The notes under the pieces: model-generated
Told to the model about the DNA's origin: nothing
Databases searched by the model: none
The model's input: the letters and a program-made list of their open reading frames with translations, nothing else
Shown here: in pieces, positions 7,728 through 17,082 of the stretch
How the letters are laid out: each line of letters opens with the position of its first letter
Position numbering within the stretch: position 1 is the stretch's first letter
Assembly: GCF_014333585.1 (NCBI RefSeq)
Contig: NZ_JACSCW010000002.1
Coordinates: 620,001-684,000 of the forward strand
DNA: 64,000 nt
Direction of reading: 5' to 3'
DNA from: Hymenobacter sp. BT188
Lineage (GTDB): Bacteria > Bacteroidota > Bacteroidia > Cytophagales > Hymenobacteraceae
Translations under genes and position numbers: made by a program

Positions 7728-8792
7728 ATGAAAATTCTCGTTCTGCGCTTTTCCTCCATCGGCGACATCGTGCTGACAACGCCCGTGGTGCGGACGCTGA
7801 AACAGCAGGTAACCGGCGCGCAGGTGCATTTTTGTACCAAGCCGGCTTACCGCAGTATTATTGAGCCGAACCCGTACGTGGATAAGGCGCATTACCTTAC
7901 TGGCTCGCTCACGGAACTGGTAGACGAGTTGCGAGCCGAGCGCTTCGACTACATCATCGATCTGCACAATAACCTGCGTACCCGCCTACTGAAGCTGCGG
8001 TTGGGAATACCTTCGTCGAGCTTTGACAAACTCAATCTGCGGAAATGGTTGCTGGTCAATCTGAAGATCAATACTCTGCCGCAGTTGCACATCGTGGACC
8101 GTTACCTGGCCGCTGCCGCGCCATTGGGTGTACGAAATGATGGTCAGGGGCTGGATTATTTCATTCCGGCTAATGATGAAGTAGACCTCAATACGCTCCC
8201 GGCTGGCTTTCAGCGGGGCTACGTGGCCTTTGCTATCGGGGCGCAGCATGCTACCAAGCGCCTGCCCGTCGAGCGCATTATTGAGTTGTGCGGATTGCTG
8301 CGCCGGCCGGTGGTGCTGCTCGGTGGCCCCGAGGACGAAACGACCGGCCATGTGGTGGAGCTAGCATTTGCCAAGCAAGCTGCTGCTTCGCCGCCTCCTA
8401 CCCGTAAAATACCCGACAGCCCATATTACTTTCCGTCCGAACCGATTACTATCAATGCTCCAACGACCATTATTTATAATGCCTGTGGCCATTATTCGCT
8501 CAATCAATCGGCCTCGCTGGTAAAACAGGCCCAATTAGTAGTAAGCCACGATACGGGCCTGATGCATATTGCGGCGGCCTTTAAAAAAGAGATATTCAGC
8601 GTGTGGGGAAATACAGTGCCGGAGTTTGGCATGTATCCTTACCGCACCGAATTCCGCATTCTGGAAAGGCCAGGGCTTTCGTGCCGGCCGTGCTCCAAGA
8701 TAGGTTACGAAAAATGCCCCCAAGGGCATTTCAAGTGTATGCGCGAAATTCAATTTGACTTGGATTTGCCCCCCACGCGCGATGGGCGTTGA
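7728..8792 (+). CDS. Glycosyltransferase family 9 (heptosyltransferase-like)
   Basis: A 354-residue protein opening with MKILVLRFSSIGDIVLTTPVVRTLK, the hallmark start of ADP-heptose:LPS heptosyltransferases. The C-terminal half carries the sugar-nucleotide site (QLVVSHDTGLMHIAAAFKKEIFSVWGNT at about 265-293). Predicted to act on the cytoplasmic face of the inner membrane in lipopolysaccharide core or similar glycan assembly; the donor cannot be told from sequence. The CxxC/ CxxxC cysteines near the end (SCRPCSKIGYEKCPQGHFKCM) resemble a small metal-binding cluster seen in a subset of the family. The gene follows the PolX-like gene by 29 bases and may be cotranscribed. Confidence 0.9.
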   Translation: MKILVLRFSSIGDIVLTTPVVRTLKQQVTGAQVHFCTKPAYRSIIEPNPYVDKAHYLTGSLTELVDELRAERFDYIIDLHNNLRTRLLKLRLGIPSSSFDKLNLRKWLLVNLKINTLPQLHIVDRYLAAAAPLGVRNDGQGLDYFIPANDEVDLNTLPAGFQRGYVAFAIGAQHATKRLPVERIIELCGLLRRPVVLLGGPEDETTGHVVELAFAKQAAASPPPTRKIPDSPYYFPSEPITINAPTTIIYNACGHYSLNQSASLVKQAQLVVSHDTGLMHIAAAFKKEIFSVWGNTVPEFGMYPYRTEFRILERPGLSCRPCSKIGYEKCPQGHFKCMREIQFDLDLPPTRDGR

Positions 8793-8972
8793 TAGAGTGC
8801 TTGCTGGTAGCCAACAGGGAGCGTAGGGATGCGAACATGGCCTCTGAGGGCTATATCCTTAAGCTGAATAAAAAAAGAGGGCGATATACGAATATGTTGT
8901 TTTAAAAGTTGCAAAGAAGTTGTTGATTTGCCGATAAAACCATATTCTAACCTTTCCTCTTTTACTTCATTT

Positions 8973-9629
8973 ATGCGCCTTTTTACGCTTGGGGCTCGCG
9001 CCCTCACGCTGGTTATGCTGTTCTTATGTACAGCTTGCGGTCCTAACATTTATCTGGCGAACGACTTTCGCTCTTATGCCCCTAAACACAAAACGGTAGC
9101 CATTCTACCCGCTTCCGTGACAATGCAACTGCGCCCCAACCAAGCACGCAACACGACAGCGGAGCAGCAGCGCGATCTGGAATACAAAAGCGGTATCGAC
9201 TTTCAGGAAAAAATATATGCGTGGTTGTTGCGTCGGAGCCAGCAGCGCGGCTATACAGTTCAATTTCAGGACGTAACGCAAACCAACGCCAAACTCCGTG
9301 AGCTCCAGATTCCGTACGAGGAATTGCGTACGCACTCTGCTCAAGAACTTGCTAAAGTACTCGGCGTTGATGCAGTATTGACTACCAGCGTACGCACCAC
9401 CAAGCCTATGAGCGACGGAGCTGCCTTGGCTGTGGGTGTACTGGTAGGTGCTTGGGGTGCCACCAATCAAGCCAACATTACCGTCAATATCCACGAATCG
9501 GACGCCGGTAAGCTGCTGTGGAAGTATGACTACGTAGCTGCCGGCTCGGTAGGAAGCTCGACAGAAGGTATGGTGAACATGCTGATGCGCAATGCTTCGA
9601 AGAAGTTTCCTTACACGCCCAAATCCTAA
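8973..9629 (+). CDS. Lipoprotein, possibly of the GNA1162/LpoB-like fold
   Basis: The ATG at 8973 (MRLFTLGARALTLVMLFLCTAC) gives a signal peptide with lipobox CTAC and a 218-residue protein; the frame is open 15 codons further upstream without signal features. The mature part has KTVAILPASVTM near the start, a central ELRTHSAQELAKVLGVDAVLTTSVRTT stretch and a glycine-rich ALAVGVLVGAWG segment. The pattern 'VAILP...LA..LGVDAV' is shared by CsgG/LpoB/GNA1162-type envelope lipoproteins. This is a fold-level guess only. An upstream gap of 180 bp (8793-8972) contains no gene I can support. Confidence 0.7.
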   Translation: MRLFTLGARALTLVMLFLCTACGPNIYLANDFRSYAPKHKTVAILPASVTMQLRPNQARNTTAEQQRDLEYKSGIDFQEKIYAWLLRRSQQRGYTVQFQDVTQTNAKLRELQIPYEELRTHSAQELAKVLGVDAVLTTSVRTTKPMSDGAALAVGVLVGAWGATNQANITVNIHESDAGKLLWKYDYVAAGSVGSSTEGMVNMLMRNASKKFPYTPKS

Positions 9630-9664
9630 ACTTCCCTAGGTCTGGCATTCGTGTGATAACGCGA

Positions 9665-9701
9665 GGGCTTCTTCTGCCAATGGGTGGAAGTAGCCCTTTT
9701 T
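9665..9701 (+). terminator. Probable terminator of the lipoprotein gene
   Basis: GGGCTTCTTC..GCC and GG..GAAGTAGCCC (9665-9696) form an imperfect stem around an AATG loop, followed by five T. It is 36 bases beyond the stop codon. Confidence 0.6.
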
Positions 9702-9779
9702 CGTGTGCGTTACTTTATGGTAACGAGGTAAATCAAAGAGAAAAAGAGTACATTTTATCTCTACCATTACTAACCTGCT

Positions 9780-10229
9780 ATGCTTGATGCTACTACAAAG
9801 TCCGTTCTTGTGAAAGTGGGTGCTGACGCCTTGCTAGCCGATGTGGAGGCTGGTCGTCACACGTTTGTGCTGGATGAGCCCGAAGAAGTGGGTGGCAAAG
9901 ACCGCGGCCCTACACCCTACGATATGCTGCTAGCGGCGCTGGGAGCTTGTACTGCCATCACGCTGCGCCTCTATGCCGACCAAAAAAAGTGGCCTTTGGA
10001 AGCCATAGAAGTGCGCTTACGCCATCAACGCGTGCACCGTGCCGACTGCGATAAGTGCGAACAGGAAGGCCAGATGCTGGAGGAAGTAGAAAAGGAACTG
10101 CGTCTGGTGGGGCCGCTCACACAGGAGCAGCGCCAACGCTTAGAAGTAATTTCGCAGAAATGCCCCGTACAGAAAACCCTAATGAGTGGCTTGCGCATCA
10201 GAACCCAACTGGTGCCTGAAAGCAACTGA
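9780..10229 (+). CDS. OsmC family peroxidase-like protein
   Basis: A 149-residue protein with the OsmC fold signature. The two redox cysteines are visible: Cys59 in LLAALGACTAITLRLYA and Cys126 in SQKCPVQKTLMSG, the pair that in OsmC/Ohr proteins reduces organic hydroperoxides at the expense of thiols. The extra HRADCDKCEQEG segment (about residues 93-104) is typical of the OsmC subgroup with an inserted CxxC-like stretch. Followed after 23 bp by the zinc-finger gene on the same strand, so probably cotranscribed. Confidence 0.92.
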   Translation: MLDATTKSVLVKVGADALLADVEAGRHTFVLDEPEEVGGKDRGPTPYDMLLAALGACTAITLRLYADQKKWPLEAIEVRLRHQRVHRADCDKCEQEGQMLEEVEKELRLVGPLTQEQRQRLEVISQKCPVQKTLMSGLRIRTQLVPESN

Positions 10230-10252
10230 TTCTTCGTCTAAAACCGCTTTTT

Positions 10253-10525
10253 ATGGAAGCTAAAGCGCCTTGCACTCACCTCGGTAGCTTAACTAGGATT
10301 ATAGAGGATGAAGAGTATGTGTGCCCTGAATGCGTAGCCTTGGGCGACGAGTGGGTGCACTTGCGTGTATGTCAGACCTGCGGTCACGTAGGCTGCTGCG
10401 ACAACTCCAAAAACAAGCACGCTACTCGTCACTTCCACGCTACCGATCATCCCGTCATCACCTCCGCCGAGCCCGGTGAGCGGTGGGCTTGGTGTTACAT
10501 TGATAGCGCGTTTGCTGAGTATTAG
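10253..10525 (+). CDS. UBP-type zinc finger protein
   Basis: A 90-residue single-domain protein: CTHLGSL, CPEC, CQTCGHVGCCDNSKNKHATRHFHATDHPV, the Cys/His layout of the ZnF-UBP domain. In eukaryotes this domain binds the C terminus of ubiquitin; the stand-alone bacterial forms are common in Bacteroidota and actinobacteria and have no established ligand. It sits right after osmC-like gene and before a strong terminator, suggesting a two-gene operon linked to stress response. Confidence 0.9.
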   Translation: MEAKAPCTHLGSLTRIIEDEEYVCPECVALGDEWVHLRVCQTCGHVGCCDNSKNKHATRHFHATDHPVITSAEPGERWAWCYIDSAFAEY

Positions 10526-10574
10526 CCTGTTATCAAGGACATATTCTAAAACTGACTTGACCAGTACAGGAAAT

Positions 10575-10611
10575 AAAAAAGCCCCCCGGAACGCGTCTGG
10601 GGGGCTTTTTT
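10575..10611. terminator. Bidirectional G6/C6 terminator
   Basis: AAAAAAGCCCCCCGGA (10575-10590) pairs with TCTGGGGGGCTTTTTT (10596-10611), one G-T pair. It separates the convergent zinc-finger and serS genes and contains TGGGGGGC at 10598-10605. Confidence 0.92.
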
Positions 10612-10626
10612 GTACCCATAACGAAA

Positions 10627-11904
10627 CTAGTTCGTGATCTTATCGAAGCCGCAGTAGCTGTGCAGCGCTTGGGGCAAATGGATGCCGTCCTCAGCCTGGT
10701 TGTTTTCTAATAATGCGGCTACAATACGCGGCAATGCCAGCGCCGACCCATTGAGCGTATGCAGAAGCTGAGTTTTGCCACCTTCAGCGCGGTAGCGCAG
10801 TTTAAGGCGGTTAGCCTGATACGTTTCAAAGTTACTAGCTGAGCTTACTTCTAGCCATCTACCTTGGGCCGCACTCCACACTTCGAGGTCGTAAGTGAGG
10901 GCCGAAGTGAAGCTCATATCGCCGCCGCAGAGGCGTAGCACACGGTAGGGCAACTCCAGCTTTTGCAATAAGCCCTCAATATGGGCCCGCATTTCCTCCA
11001 AAATAGTGTAGCTCTGCTCGGGTAAGGCTATTTGGACGATTTCTACCTTATCGAATTGGTGCAGGCGGTTGAGGCCGCGCACATCAGCCCCCCAAGAGCC
11101 AGCTTCGCGCCGAAAGCAGGGCGTGTAGCCCGCATTGCGGATGGGCAGCTTATCAGCGGCAATAATCTCGTCGCGGTAAAGGTTGGTAATGGGCACCTCG
11201 GCCGTCGGAATCAGGTAGAGATTATCCTGCGCATCGTGGTACATCTGGCCGTCTTTGTCGGGCAACTGGCCCGTGCCGTAGCCCGAAGCCTCATTTACCA
11301 GAATAGGTGGCTGCACCTCAAAGTAGCCGGCCTCCCGCGCTTCATCCAGGAAAAAATTGATAAGCGCACGCTGTAAACGGGCGCCTTGCCCTTTATACAC
11401 CGGAAAGCCAGCACCACTGATTTTGTTCCCTAGTTCGAAATCGATGATGTCGTACTTCTTGATCAAATCCCAGTGGGGGAGGGCCGTGGGGGGTAAATCT
11501 GGCTTGGTGCCGTGCTCTAATACCACTTCGTTCTCTTGGGGAGTACGGCCTGCGGGCACACTGCTATGGGGCAGATTGGGTAGCTTAAGCAAGAGCTGCT
11601 GTAAAGCAATTTCTACCTGTCCTAGCTCATCAGCGTGGGTTTTTATGTCGGCTTTGAGAGTGGCAGTACGGGCTTTCAGGTCTTCGGCTCCGGCTTTGTC
11701 GCCGCTCTTCATCAAGCCACCAATTTGGCGCGCCAACTCATTCGCTTCAGCCTGGGCTGAGTCGTGGGTGGTTTGCAGCTGACGGCGGCGCTGATCGAGA
11801 TTGAGAATGGCCGTCACGTCGGCCTCAGCAGTGGGGTAGTACTTTTTGGCTAAGCCAGCCAGCACGAGGTCAGTGTGTTCTTTTAAAACGGAAACTTGCA
11901 GCAT
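10627..11904 (-). CDS. serS: Seryl-tRNA synthetase
   Basis: From the ATG at 11904 (MLQVSVLKEHTDLVLAGLAKK) the protein is 425 residues, the usual length; the longer open frame to 12009 adds an unrelated Cys-rich leader. The N-terminal half is the long antiparallel coiled coil that grips the tRNA long arm (about residues 30-110). Class II motifs are present: motif 2 with CFRREAGSWGADVRGLNRLHQFDKVEIV and motif 3 with GSALALPRIVAALLENNQ. It charges tRNA-Ser (and tRNA-Sec if present) with serine in the cytoplasm. A TACTTTTG word (reverse strand, 11909-11916) lies only four bases before the ATG. Confidence 0.97.
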   Translation of the reverse strand: MLQVSVLKEHTDLVLAGLAKKYYPTAEADVTAILNLDQRRRQLQTTHDSAQAEANELARQIGGLMKSGDKAGAEDLKARTATLKADIKTHADELGQVEIALQQLLLKLPNLPHSSVPAGRTPQENEVVLEHGTKPDLPPTALPHWDLIKKYDIIDFELGNKISGAGFPVYKGQGARLQRALINFFLDEAREAGYFEVQPPILVNEASGYGTGQLPDKDGQMYHDAQDNLYLIPTAEVPITNLYRDEIIAADKLPIRNAGYTPCFRREAGSWGADVRGLNRLHQFDKVEIVQIALPEQSYTILEEMRAHIEGLLQKLELPYRVLRLCGGDMSFTSALTYDLEVWSAAQGRWLEVSSASNFETYQANRLKLRYRAEGGKTQLLHTLNGSALALPRIVAALLENNQAEDGIHLPQALHSYCGFDKITN

Positions 11905-12119
11905 AGGGCAAAAGTAGGGAAGTAGCGGAAGCTTTTTGTACTCGGAGCAGTCGTAAATATCAGGCTGCCCTAAACGCCCTACACAAGTAAATGAGCCGGG
12001 GCGAACCATTAAAGCAGCGCGAATGTCCTTACTATTGTGGCGAATAGCCCGAAAAAAAGCGTATCTGATTTGGCGGTTTACCCGTATTAGTCTAACATTG
12101 CGGCAACAAGCCGGCGGCT

Positions 12120-12324
12120 GATGCCGGGTCCGCAGTAATTTTTGCTCGCGTACGGCCCGCTTTTATTTCCAGCGCCTCCCGAGTACCCCATTTTCCCTAC
12201 GTATTCTGTGCTTCGCGCCGCGCTGCGGTTGCCCTTTATGCCCCGGTTGGCCTGTGCTGCTCCCTATCCTGTCCTGTCTGGTATCTCCACCCCCCTTCTG
12301 CCCGTTTTCCTACTAGTTTAGTTT
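12120..12324 (+). promoter_or_regulatory. C- and pyrimidine-rich leader of rho
   Basis: The roughly 200 bases before the rho start are markedly C- and T-rich on the coding strand with few A and limited secondary structure, for example the CTCCCTATCCTGTCCTGTCT stretch (12261-12280). This is the composition of a Rho utilisation site. Autogenous attenuation of rho in its own leader is established in Escherichia coli; here it is an inference from composition. The whole gap 11905-12324 has no supportable gene. Confidence 0.4.
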
Positions 12325-14595
12325 ATGTACAATATTGAAGAATTGAAGGACCGTTTGCTTTCCGAGCTAAAAGAAATAGCGGAAGAGCTGAAGGTTGGTA
12401 ACTTCAAAAAGCTCAGCAAGCAGGATCTGATTTATAAGATTCTCGATCAGCAGGCCATTATTCCCGCCGATCAGCTTCCCCAGAAAATAAAACCCGCCAG
12501 CGCCAAGAATGGAACTGAGCTGCCCTTTTCGGATGTAGCTGAAGCCAATGCCGTACCGGCAGCCGCACCCACGGCCCCCGCTACGCGCCCGGCCCCAGCC
12601 CGCGCCCGTGCTCCCCGAACCGCTGCTCCTGCTCCCGTTGTGGCCGTTGATGCTGCTTTGGCAATCGCGCCTGAGTTAGCGCTGGCGGAAGCACCGGCTA
12701 TCGCAGCCACTCCCGCCGAGGCTACAGTAGCTGTCGATGTTGAGCCAGTACCTGATGCTGGAGCCACCCGCCCAGTAAAGTTGTATCAGCGGCCTGAGCG
12801 CCGCTTGCGCAATGGTGTTGAGCGCAACCGCACCGAAGAAGGAGCACCCGCTACGACTTTGAATGGCGTCGCCAATGGCATTGACACATCGGGTGGCGAC
12901 GTGCCAGCTTCACTGACGCCTGAAGGTGCAGTTGAGGCGGCTGCCGCAGCCCACTCCGAAACGGCTGCTGCGCCTGTTTCCTTTGCGCCTAATGTACTAC
13001 CAGCCCGTGAGCCGCGTACGGATCATCCTACGGCCCCACGCGAGCGCGAATACCGTGATGGCCGTGAGCCCCGTGAACCTCGGGAGCAGCGTGAACTCCG
13101 CACTGATGGCCCGCGCGAGCGTGAATACCGTAACGATGCGCCACGCGAAAACCGCGAGCCTCGGGAATTCAGGGAGCCCCGCGAACCACGCGATAATAGC
13201 CGTGAGACTCGGGAACCACGCCCTTTACGCGATGCACCCCGTGATAACCGCGAACCACGAGAACTACGCGAGCCTCGGGAAAATCGGGAGCCACGGGAAT
13301 TGCGTGAGCCCCGCGAACCAAGAGAGAACCGGGAGCCGCGTGAGAATCGGGAGCCACGGGAAGGCCGCGACCAGCAGCGCCGTGATGACCGCTTCGCAGC
13401 CCGCGACCAGCAGCGCGCCCCGCGCCCTGATGGTGGTCAGCAGCCAGCCGGTCAGCCGCAGCGCCCGCGCAACGACTTTGATATTGTAGTAGATGGTGAA
13501 GGGACGTTGGAGCTAATGCCCGATGGTGGCTACGGCTTCTTGCGCTCGCCCTTCTACAACTACCTCGCCTCGCCCGACGATATATATGTGGCGCCGCAGC
13601 AGGTAAAGCAGTTTGGCTTAAAAGCCGGCGACACGGTAAAATGCACGATTCGTCCGCCCCGCGAAGGCGAAAAATACTTTGCGCTGGTAGGAGTGGAAAG
13701 CATCAACGGCCGCACGGTAGAAGAAGCCCGAGACCGAATTCCGTTCAACAACCTCACGCCGCTGTTTGCCGAGGAGCGCTTGAAGCTGACGACCAAGTCG
13801 AGCTTGCTTAGCACTCGTATTCTGGACTTGTTCGCGCCGATCGGTAAAGGCCAACGCGGTCTGATTGTAGCCCAGCCGAAAACTGGTAAGACGGTTCTGT
13901 TGCAAGAAATTGCCAACGCTATTTCCGAAAATCACCCTGAGGTCTACCTTATCATTCTGCTTATCGATGAGCGGCCGGAAGAAGTAACGGACATGGCTCG
14001 CTCGGTGAAAGCCGAAGTACTTAGCTCCACCTTCGACGAAACGGCCGACCGCCACGTGAAAATTGCCAGCATTGCCTTGGACAAAGCCAAGCGCCTTGTA
14101 GAATGTGGTCACGATGTTGTGATTCTGCTCGACTCTATCACGCGTCTGGCCCGTGCATATAACACGGTGCAGCCAGCTTCGGGCAAAATCCTGTCGGGTG
14201 GTGTGGATGCCAATGCCTTGCACAAGCCTAAGCGCTTCTTTGGTGCAGCACGCAACGTGGAGAATGGTGGCTCGCTAACTATTATCGCTACGGCCCTGAT
14301 TGAAACCGGCTCCAAAATGGACGAGGTTATCTTTGAGGAATTCAAAGGTACCGGCAACATGGAATTGCAGCTGGACCGCAAACTGGCCAACAAGCGCATC
14401 TTCCCAGCCATCGACGTACCAGCTTCCGGCACTCGCCGCGAAGACTTGCTCATGGGCAAGGAAGAGTTGAGCCGCATCTGGGTGTTGCGCAAGTTCATGT
14501 CTGACATGACCGCTGTGGAGGCCATGGAGTTCCTGAAAGACCGCATTAAAGACACCAAGAACAACAACGAGTTCTTGATGTCGATGAACGGCTAG
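12325..14595 (+). CDS. rho: Transcription termination factor Rho with long disordered insertion
   Basis: A 756-residue Rho, far longer than the 420 residues of Escherichia coli. It starts with the helical Rho N-terminal domain ([22 protein letters not shown], about 1-45), then an Ala/Pro-rich stretch, then about 235-375 dominated by imperfect [12 protein letters not shown] repeats, then the RNA-binding OB domain with DGGYGFLRS (about 400) and the hexameric ATPase with Walker A QPKTGKT (about 518) and the [16 protein letters not shown] segment. It terminates untranslated or C-rich transcripts. Long insertions between helical and OB domains are known in Bacteroidota Rho and affect RNA binding and condensation. 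The charged repeat is unusually regular; the DNA there is itself repetitive (13030-13380). Confidence 0.96.
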   Translation: MYNIEELKDRLLSELKEIAEELKVGNFKKLSKQDLIYKILDQQAIIPADQLPQKIKPASAKNGTELPFSDVAEANAVPAAAPTAPATRPAPARARAPRTAAPAPVVAVDAALAIAPELALAEAPAIAATPAEATVAVDVEPVPDAGATRPVKLYQRPERRLRNGVERNRTEEGAPATTLNGVANGIDTSGGDVPASLTPEGAVEAAAAAHSETAAAPVSFAPNVLPAREPRTDHPTAPREREYRDGREPREPREQRELRTDGPREREYRNDAPRENREPREFREPREPRDNSRETREPRPLRDAPRDNREPRELREPRENREPRELREPREPRENREPRENREPREGRDQQRRDDRFAARDQQRAPRPDGGQQPAGQPQRPRNDFDIVVDGEGTLELMPDGGYGFLRSPFYNYLASPDDIYVAPQQVKQFGLKAGDTVKCTIRPPREGEKYFALVGVESINGRTVEEARDRIPFNNLTPLFAEERLKLTTKSSLLSTRILDLFAPIGKGQRGLIVAQPKTGKTVLLQEIANAISENHPEVYLIILLIDERPEEVTDMARSVKAEVLSSTFDETADRHVKIASIALDKAKRLVECGHDVVILLDSITRLARAYNTVQPASGKILSGGVDANALHKPKRFFGAARNVENGGSLTIIATALIETGSKMDEVIFEEFKGTGNMELQLDRKLANKRIFPAIDVPASGTRREDLLMGKEELSRIWVLRKFMSDMTAVEAMEFLKDRIKDTKNNNEFLMSMNG

Positions 14596-14610
14596 CGTAC
14601 CACTTCGATA

Positions 14611-14648
14611 ATAAAAAGCCCCCCAGATACAATCTGGGGGGCTTTTTG
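14611..14648 (+). terminator. G6/C6 terminator after rho
   Basis: AAAAAGCCCCCCAGAT and ATCTGGGGGGCTTTTT flank a four-base loop; octamers at 14618-14625 and 14635-14642. It lies 16 bases after the rho stop codon. Confidence 0.92.
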
Positions 14649-14753
14649 TTGCTTACTGAATGTAGTGTATTTATGATCCTGTTAGCTATACTGCAGGTTG
14701 ACACTCAACAACAAGCATTTGCACCGCGCCTGCACAAGGCAGTACTTTGAAGC

Positions 14754-15419
14754 ATGGAAAACACGCCCGACCTCCCCGAACTGCTCTATATCTTTGATCC
14801 GCTTTGTGGCTGGTGCTACGGCATGACGCCCGTAATACAGCGCGTGCGCACCGAGATGGCGGGCCAGATTCAGGTGTCAGTGCTCAGCGGCGGTATGGTG
14901 ACCGGCGACCGAGTGGCTCCATTGGGCGCTAAGTGGAACTACATCAAAAATGCGCTGCAGGATGTAGAGCGGGCGGCGGGAGTGCGTTTTGGTGAGGCGT
15001 ATCTGCAGCTGGGAGAAGAAGGCAGCGTTATTCAGGATTCCAAAACACCCTGCCGTGCCCTCACTGTTTTTCGGCAACTGAATACCGACCCCAGCCGTGT
15101 CATCGATTTTGCCCACGACATCCAGCGGGCGCATTATTTCCACGGCCTGGATTTGAATGATCCAGCTGTCTATACTGACTTGATAGCGCCCTATGCGATT
15201 GAGGTAGCTGAGTTTGAGCGTCGCTTAGCGCTGCCCGAAACAGCTCATGCCACGCGACAGGAATTTGCGGCTGTGGAGCGCATTGGAGTCCAAGGGTTTC
15301 CGACAACAATCTTGCGTGTTGGTCAGCAGGGTTATGTGCTGGCGCGGGGTTTTCAGCCGTATGAAGCGTTTAGCAAAGCCGTACGGCAAGCGTTGCAGCA
15401 AGCCGCGGAAGAGCAGTAA
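14754..15419 (+). CDS. DsbA family protein (thioredoxin-fold, CGWC motif)
   Basis: A 221-residue protein with the active-site motif FDPLCGWCYGM (Cys18 and Cys21) and the cis-Pro region GVQGFPTTIL (about 181-190). There is no signal peptide, so it is predicted cytoplasmic and belongs to the DsbA/FrnE-like branch rather than to periplasmic DsbA. Predicted role: thiol-disulphide exchange or an isomerase-type reaction on an unknown partner. Its stop is only 14 bp from the convergent lipoprotein gene, without a visible terminator between them. Confidence 0.88.
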   Translation: MENTPDLPELLYIFDPLCGWCYGMTPVIQRVRTEMAGQIQVSVLSGGMVTGDRVAPLGAKWNYIKNALQDVERAAGVRFGEAYLQLGEEGSVIQDSKTPCRALTVFRQLNTDPSRVIDFAHDIQRAHYFHGLDLNDPAVYTDLIAPYAIEVAEFERRLALPETAHATRQEFAAVERIGVQGFPTTILRVGQQGYVLARGFQPYEAFSKAVRQALQQAAEEQ

Positions 15420-15433
15420 AATCCTGGAGGAAC

Positions 15434-16054
15434 TCAACCGCCAAAGCTGCCGATCCGCACTACCTGCTGTTTCAGTGGCGACCAAGCTATGCGGCGGCCG
15501 TCTTCTTTACCAACTACGTATTGAAAGCCGATAGAATCGGGGCGGCGGCGCAGGTCGTTCCAAGTTGTGCGGTCGATGGTGCCAGCCTGGTAGGTGTCTC
15601 TAGTCGTAACGGCAGGCGTGCGGAAGTTCTTATCCGCAAAAAACTCGTCCATGCGGCGGCGCACAAATGCTTCGCGCTCGGCCTGCGTGGCGGTGTTGTT
15701 TTTCATTTCATACACCATAGAAGCCTCCAGATCGGCAGCAGATAGCGCCTCGCGAAAAATCGTTTCGCCACCAGAGTTGGTAATGGTAAATGTTGCTTCG
15801 CCCGCCAGCAGAGAGGGGCCGCGCAGTACGAGGCGAAACGTATCATCGGTGGATGGCGAAGAGAAACGGTGCCGGCGCTGTACCGTTTTCAATGTGTCCG
15901 ATTGAGCATTGACGGCTGGTGCGCGAGTCGTATCCATAGGCTCGGCCGGGGCGGTAGCACTCGCCGTATCCGACGACTCCATACGCGTTGAATCAGGTCT
16001 GGAGCAAGCCCCGAGCACGAATAGCAGTAAAGCGGAGAAGAGAACGTGACGCAT
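15434..16054 (-). CDS. Lipoprotein of unknown function
   Basis: About 206 residues from the ATG at 16054 (MRHVLFSALLLFVLGAC), with signal peptide and lipobox LGAC. A Ser/Thr/Ala/Pro-rich linker (residues about 20-55) leads to a domain with DTFRLVLRGPSLLAGEATFTITNSGGETIFREALSAADL, a beta-sandwich-like pattern, and a charged helix AEREAFVRRRMDEFF. No family recognised. The frame is open upstream to 16204 but that extension overlaps the UbiA gene and has no signal sequence. Confidence 0.75.
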   Translation of the reverse strand: MRHVLFSALLLFVLGACSRPDSTRMESSDTASATAPAEPMDTTRAPAVNAQSDTLKTVQRRHRFSSPSTDDTFRLVLRGPSLLAGEATFTITNSGGETIFREALSAADLEASMVYEMKNNTATQAEREAFVRRRMDEFFADKNFRTPAVTTRDTYQAGTIDRTTWNDLRRRPDSIGFQYVVGKEDGRRIAWSPLKQQVVRIGSFGG

Positions 16055-16146
16055 ATTAGGAAGGCAATTTGGAGGCAGCTTCTCATACGTAGCCCGTTGA
16101 ATTACTGTTATCGGGGGCTTTTTTGACCAGATTTCTTCGGCTTTGG

Positions 16147-17034
16147 CTACTGCGTTATCCAATGTCTCAGCACCAGTATCAACACGAAAGCCGCACTCAA
16201 ACACAGCGACGAAACTTGGTTCATATGCATCGTGCGCTCAAAGCTGGCCGCCGACACATCGGACCACGCCAGAAAAGCCCAACGGCTGAATAAGGCCACC
16301 ACCGGGCCGGTAGCTATCAGAAAGATAAGTAGGTTGCGGAGTTCGTCGCGCTGCCAATACGTGAAGCCCAACAATGCGGCACCGAACAGCAACCCCACCG
16401 CCGCAAACACAAACGTGCCCCGAATGCCCAGTACGAGGCTCAGGGTTTGGTCGCCGCGCTGGCGGTCTTCTTGGTGCTGATACACCTGCGTCAGCGGATA
16501 GGAACCACATAAAAACAGCGTACTCACTAAGGCCAGCAGCAAGTTGTCGGAAGCTAAAATCTCGGCAGAATTGCCCCCCACGCCCACTTGGGTCATCAGA
16601 AAGGTGAAGGCACCCTGGAACACTACTACCACCAGCGTACTCACAAAAGGATACTTCTTCAGCCGAATGCCTTCGTAGCTGTAGGCTTTGGAAATGAGCA
16701 GGTAGATGGCTACCAACCCCGCAAACATCGGACTAAGTAGCCAGGCGCCTACCACGGCCAGCACATCAAACAACCACACCAGATGCAGCAGCTCCTCCGA
16801 TACTTTGGGGGGCTTTTTAAGGCCGCCGATGCTGCCTTCGTCGCGGTCGTAGTAGGAGTTGTAGCCGTTGGAAGCTGGGTAAGCCAGTACATGCAGCACC
16901 ACAAACACGCCCACCGCGCGCCACGGACTAAACGGCTGCCGCAAGGCGCTCAGCCCAAACCAGAATACCGGCATCAGGTACACGGAGAAGGGGATACGCA
17001 GCAGCGGCACAGCACGGCGGTAAGCGAGAAGCAT
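16147..17034 (-). CDS. UbiA family prenyltransferase
   Basis: A 295-residue integral membrane protein with about eight hydrophobic segments. The two Asp-rich metal-diphosphate motifs of the UbiA superfamily are present: NGYNSYYDRDEG (about 56-67) and YQHQEDRQRGDQ (about 185-196). The family moves a prenyl chain from a polyprenyl diphosphate onto an aromatic or other acceptor (quinones, haem, chlorophyll, or archaeal-type lipids); the acceptor cannot be read from sequence. The adjacent methyltransferase gene 48 bp upstream on the same strand suggests that a prenylated product is then methylated. Octamer copies lie at 16573 and 16806. Confidence 0.88.
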   Translation of the reverse strand: MLLAYRRAVPLLRIPFSVYLMPVFWFGLSALRQPFSPWRAVGVFVVLHVLAYPASNGYNSYYDRDEGSIGGLKKPPKVSEELLHLVWLFDVLAVVGAWLLSPMFAGLVAIYLLISKAYSYEGIRLKKYPFVSTLVVVVFQGAFTFLMTQVGVGGNSAEILASDNLLLALVSTLFLCGSYPLTQVYQHQEDRQRGDQTLSLVLGIRGTFVFAAVGLLFGAALLGFTYWQRDELRNLLIFLIATGPVVALFSRWAFLAWSDVSAASFERTMHMNQVSSLCLSAAFVLILVLRHWITQ

Positions 17035-17082
17035 GGAAAGGTTTGATAGTAATTACCTGATAAGCTAGAAAGGTAAGTGGAG

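Noticed and set aside
11905..12009. Upstream extension of serS
   Set aside because: Seryl-tRNA synthetases start with the MLQVSVLKE-type segment; the 35-residue extension is Cys/Pro-rich and unrelated.
12926..13489. 187-residue open frame overlapping rho
   Set aside because: It is the +1 frame of the Arg/Glu/Pro repeat region; length comes from repetitive, stop-poor DNA and there is no family or start signal.
16055..16204. N-terminal extension of the lipoprotein at 15434-16054
   Set aside because: It overlaps the UbiA gene, lacks a signal sequence and precedes a good signal peptide with lipobox.
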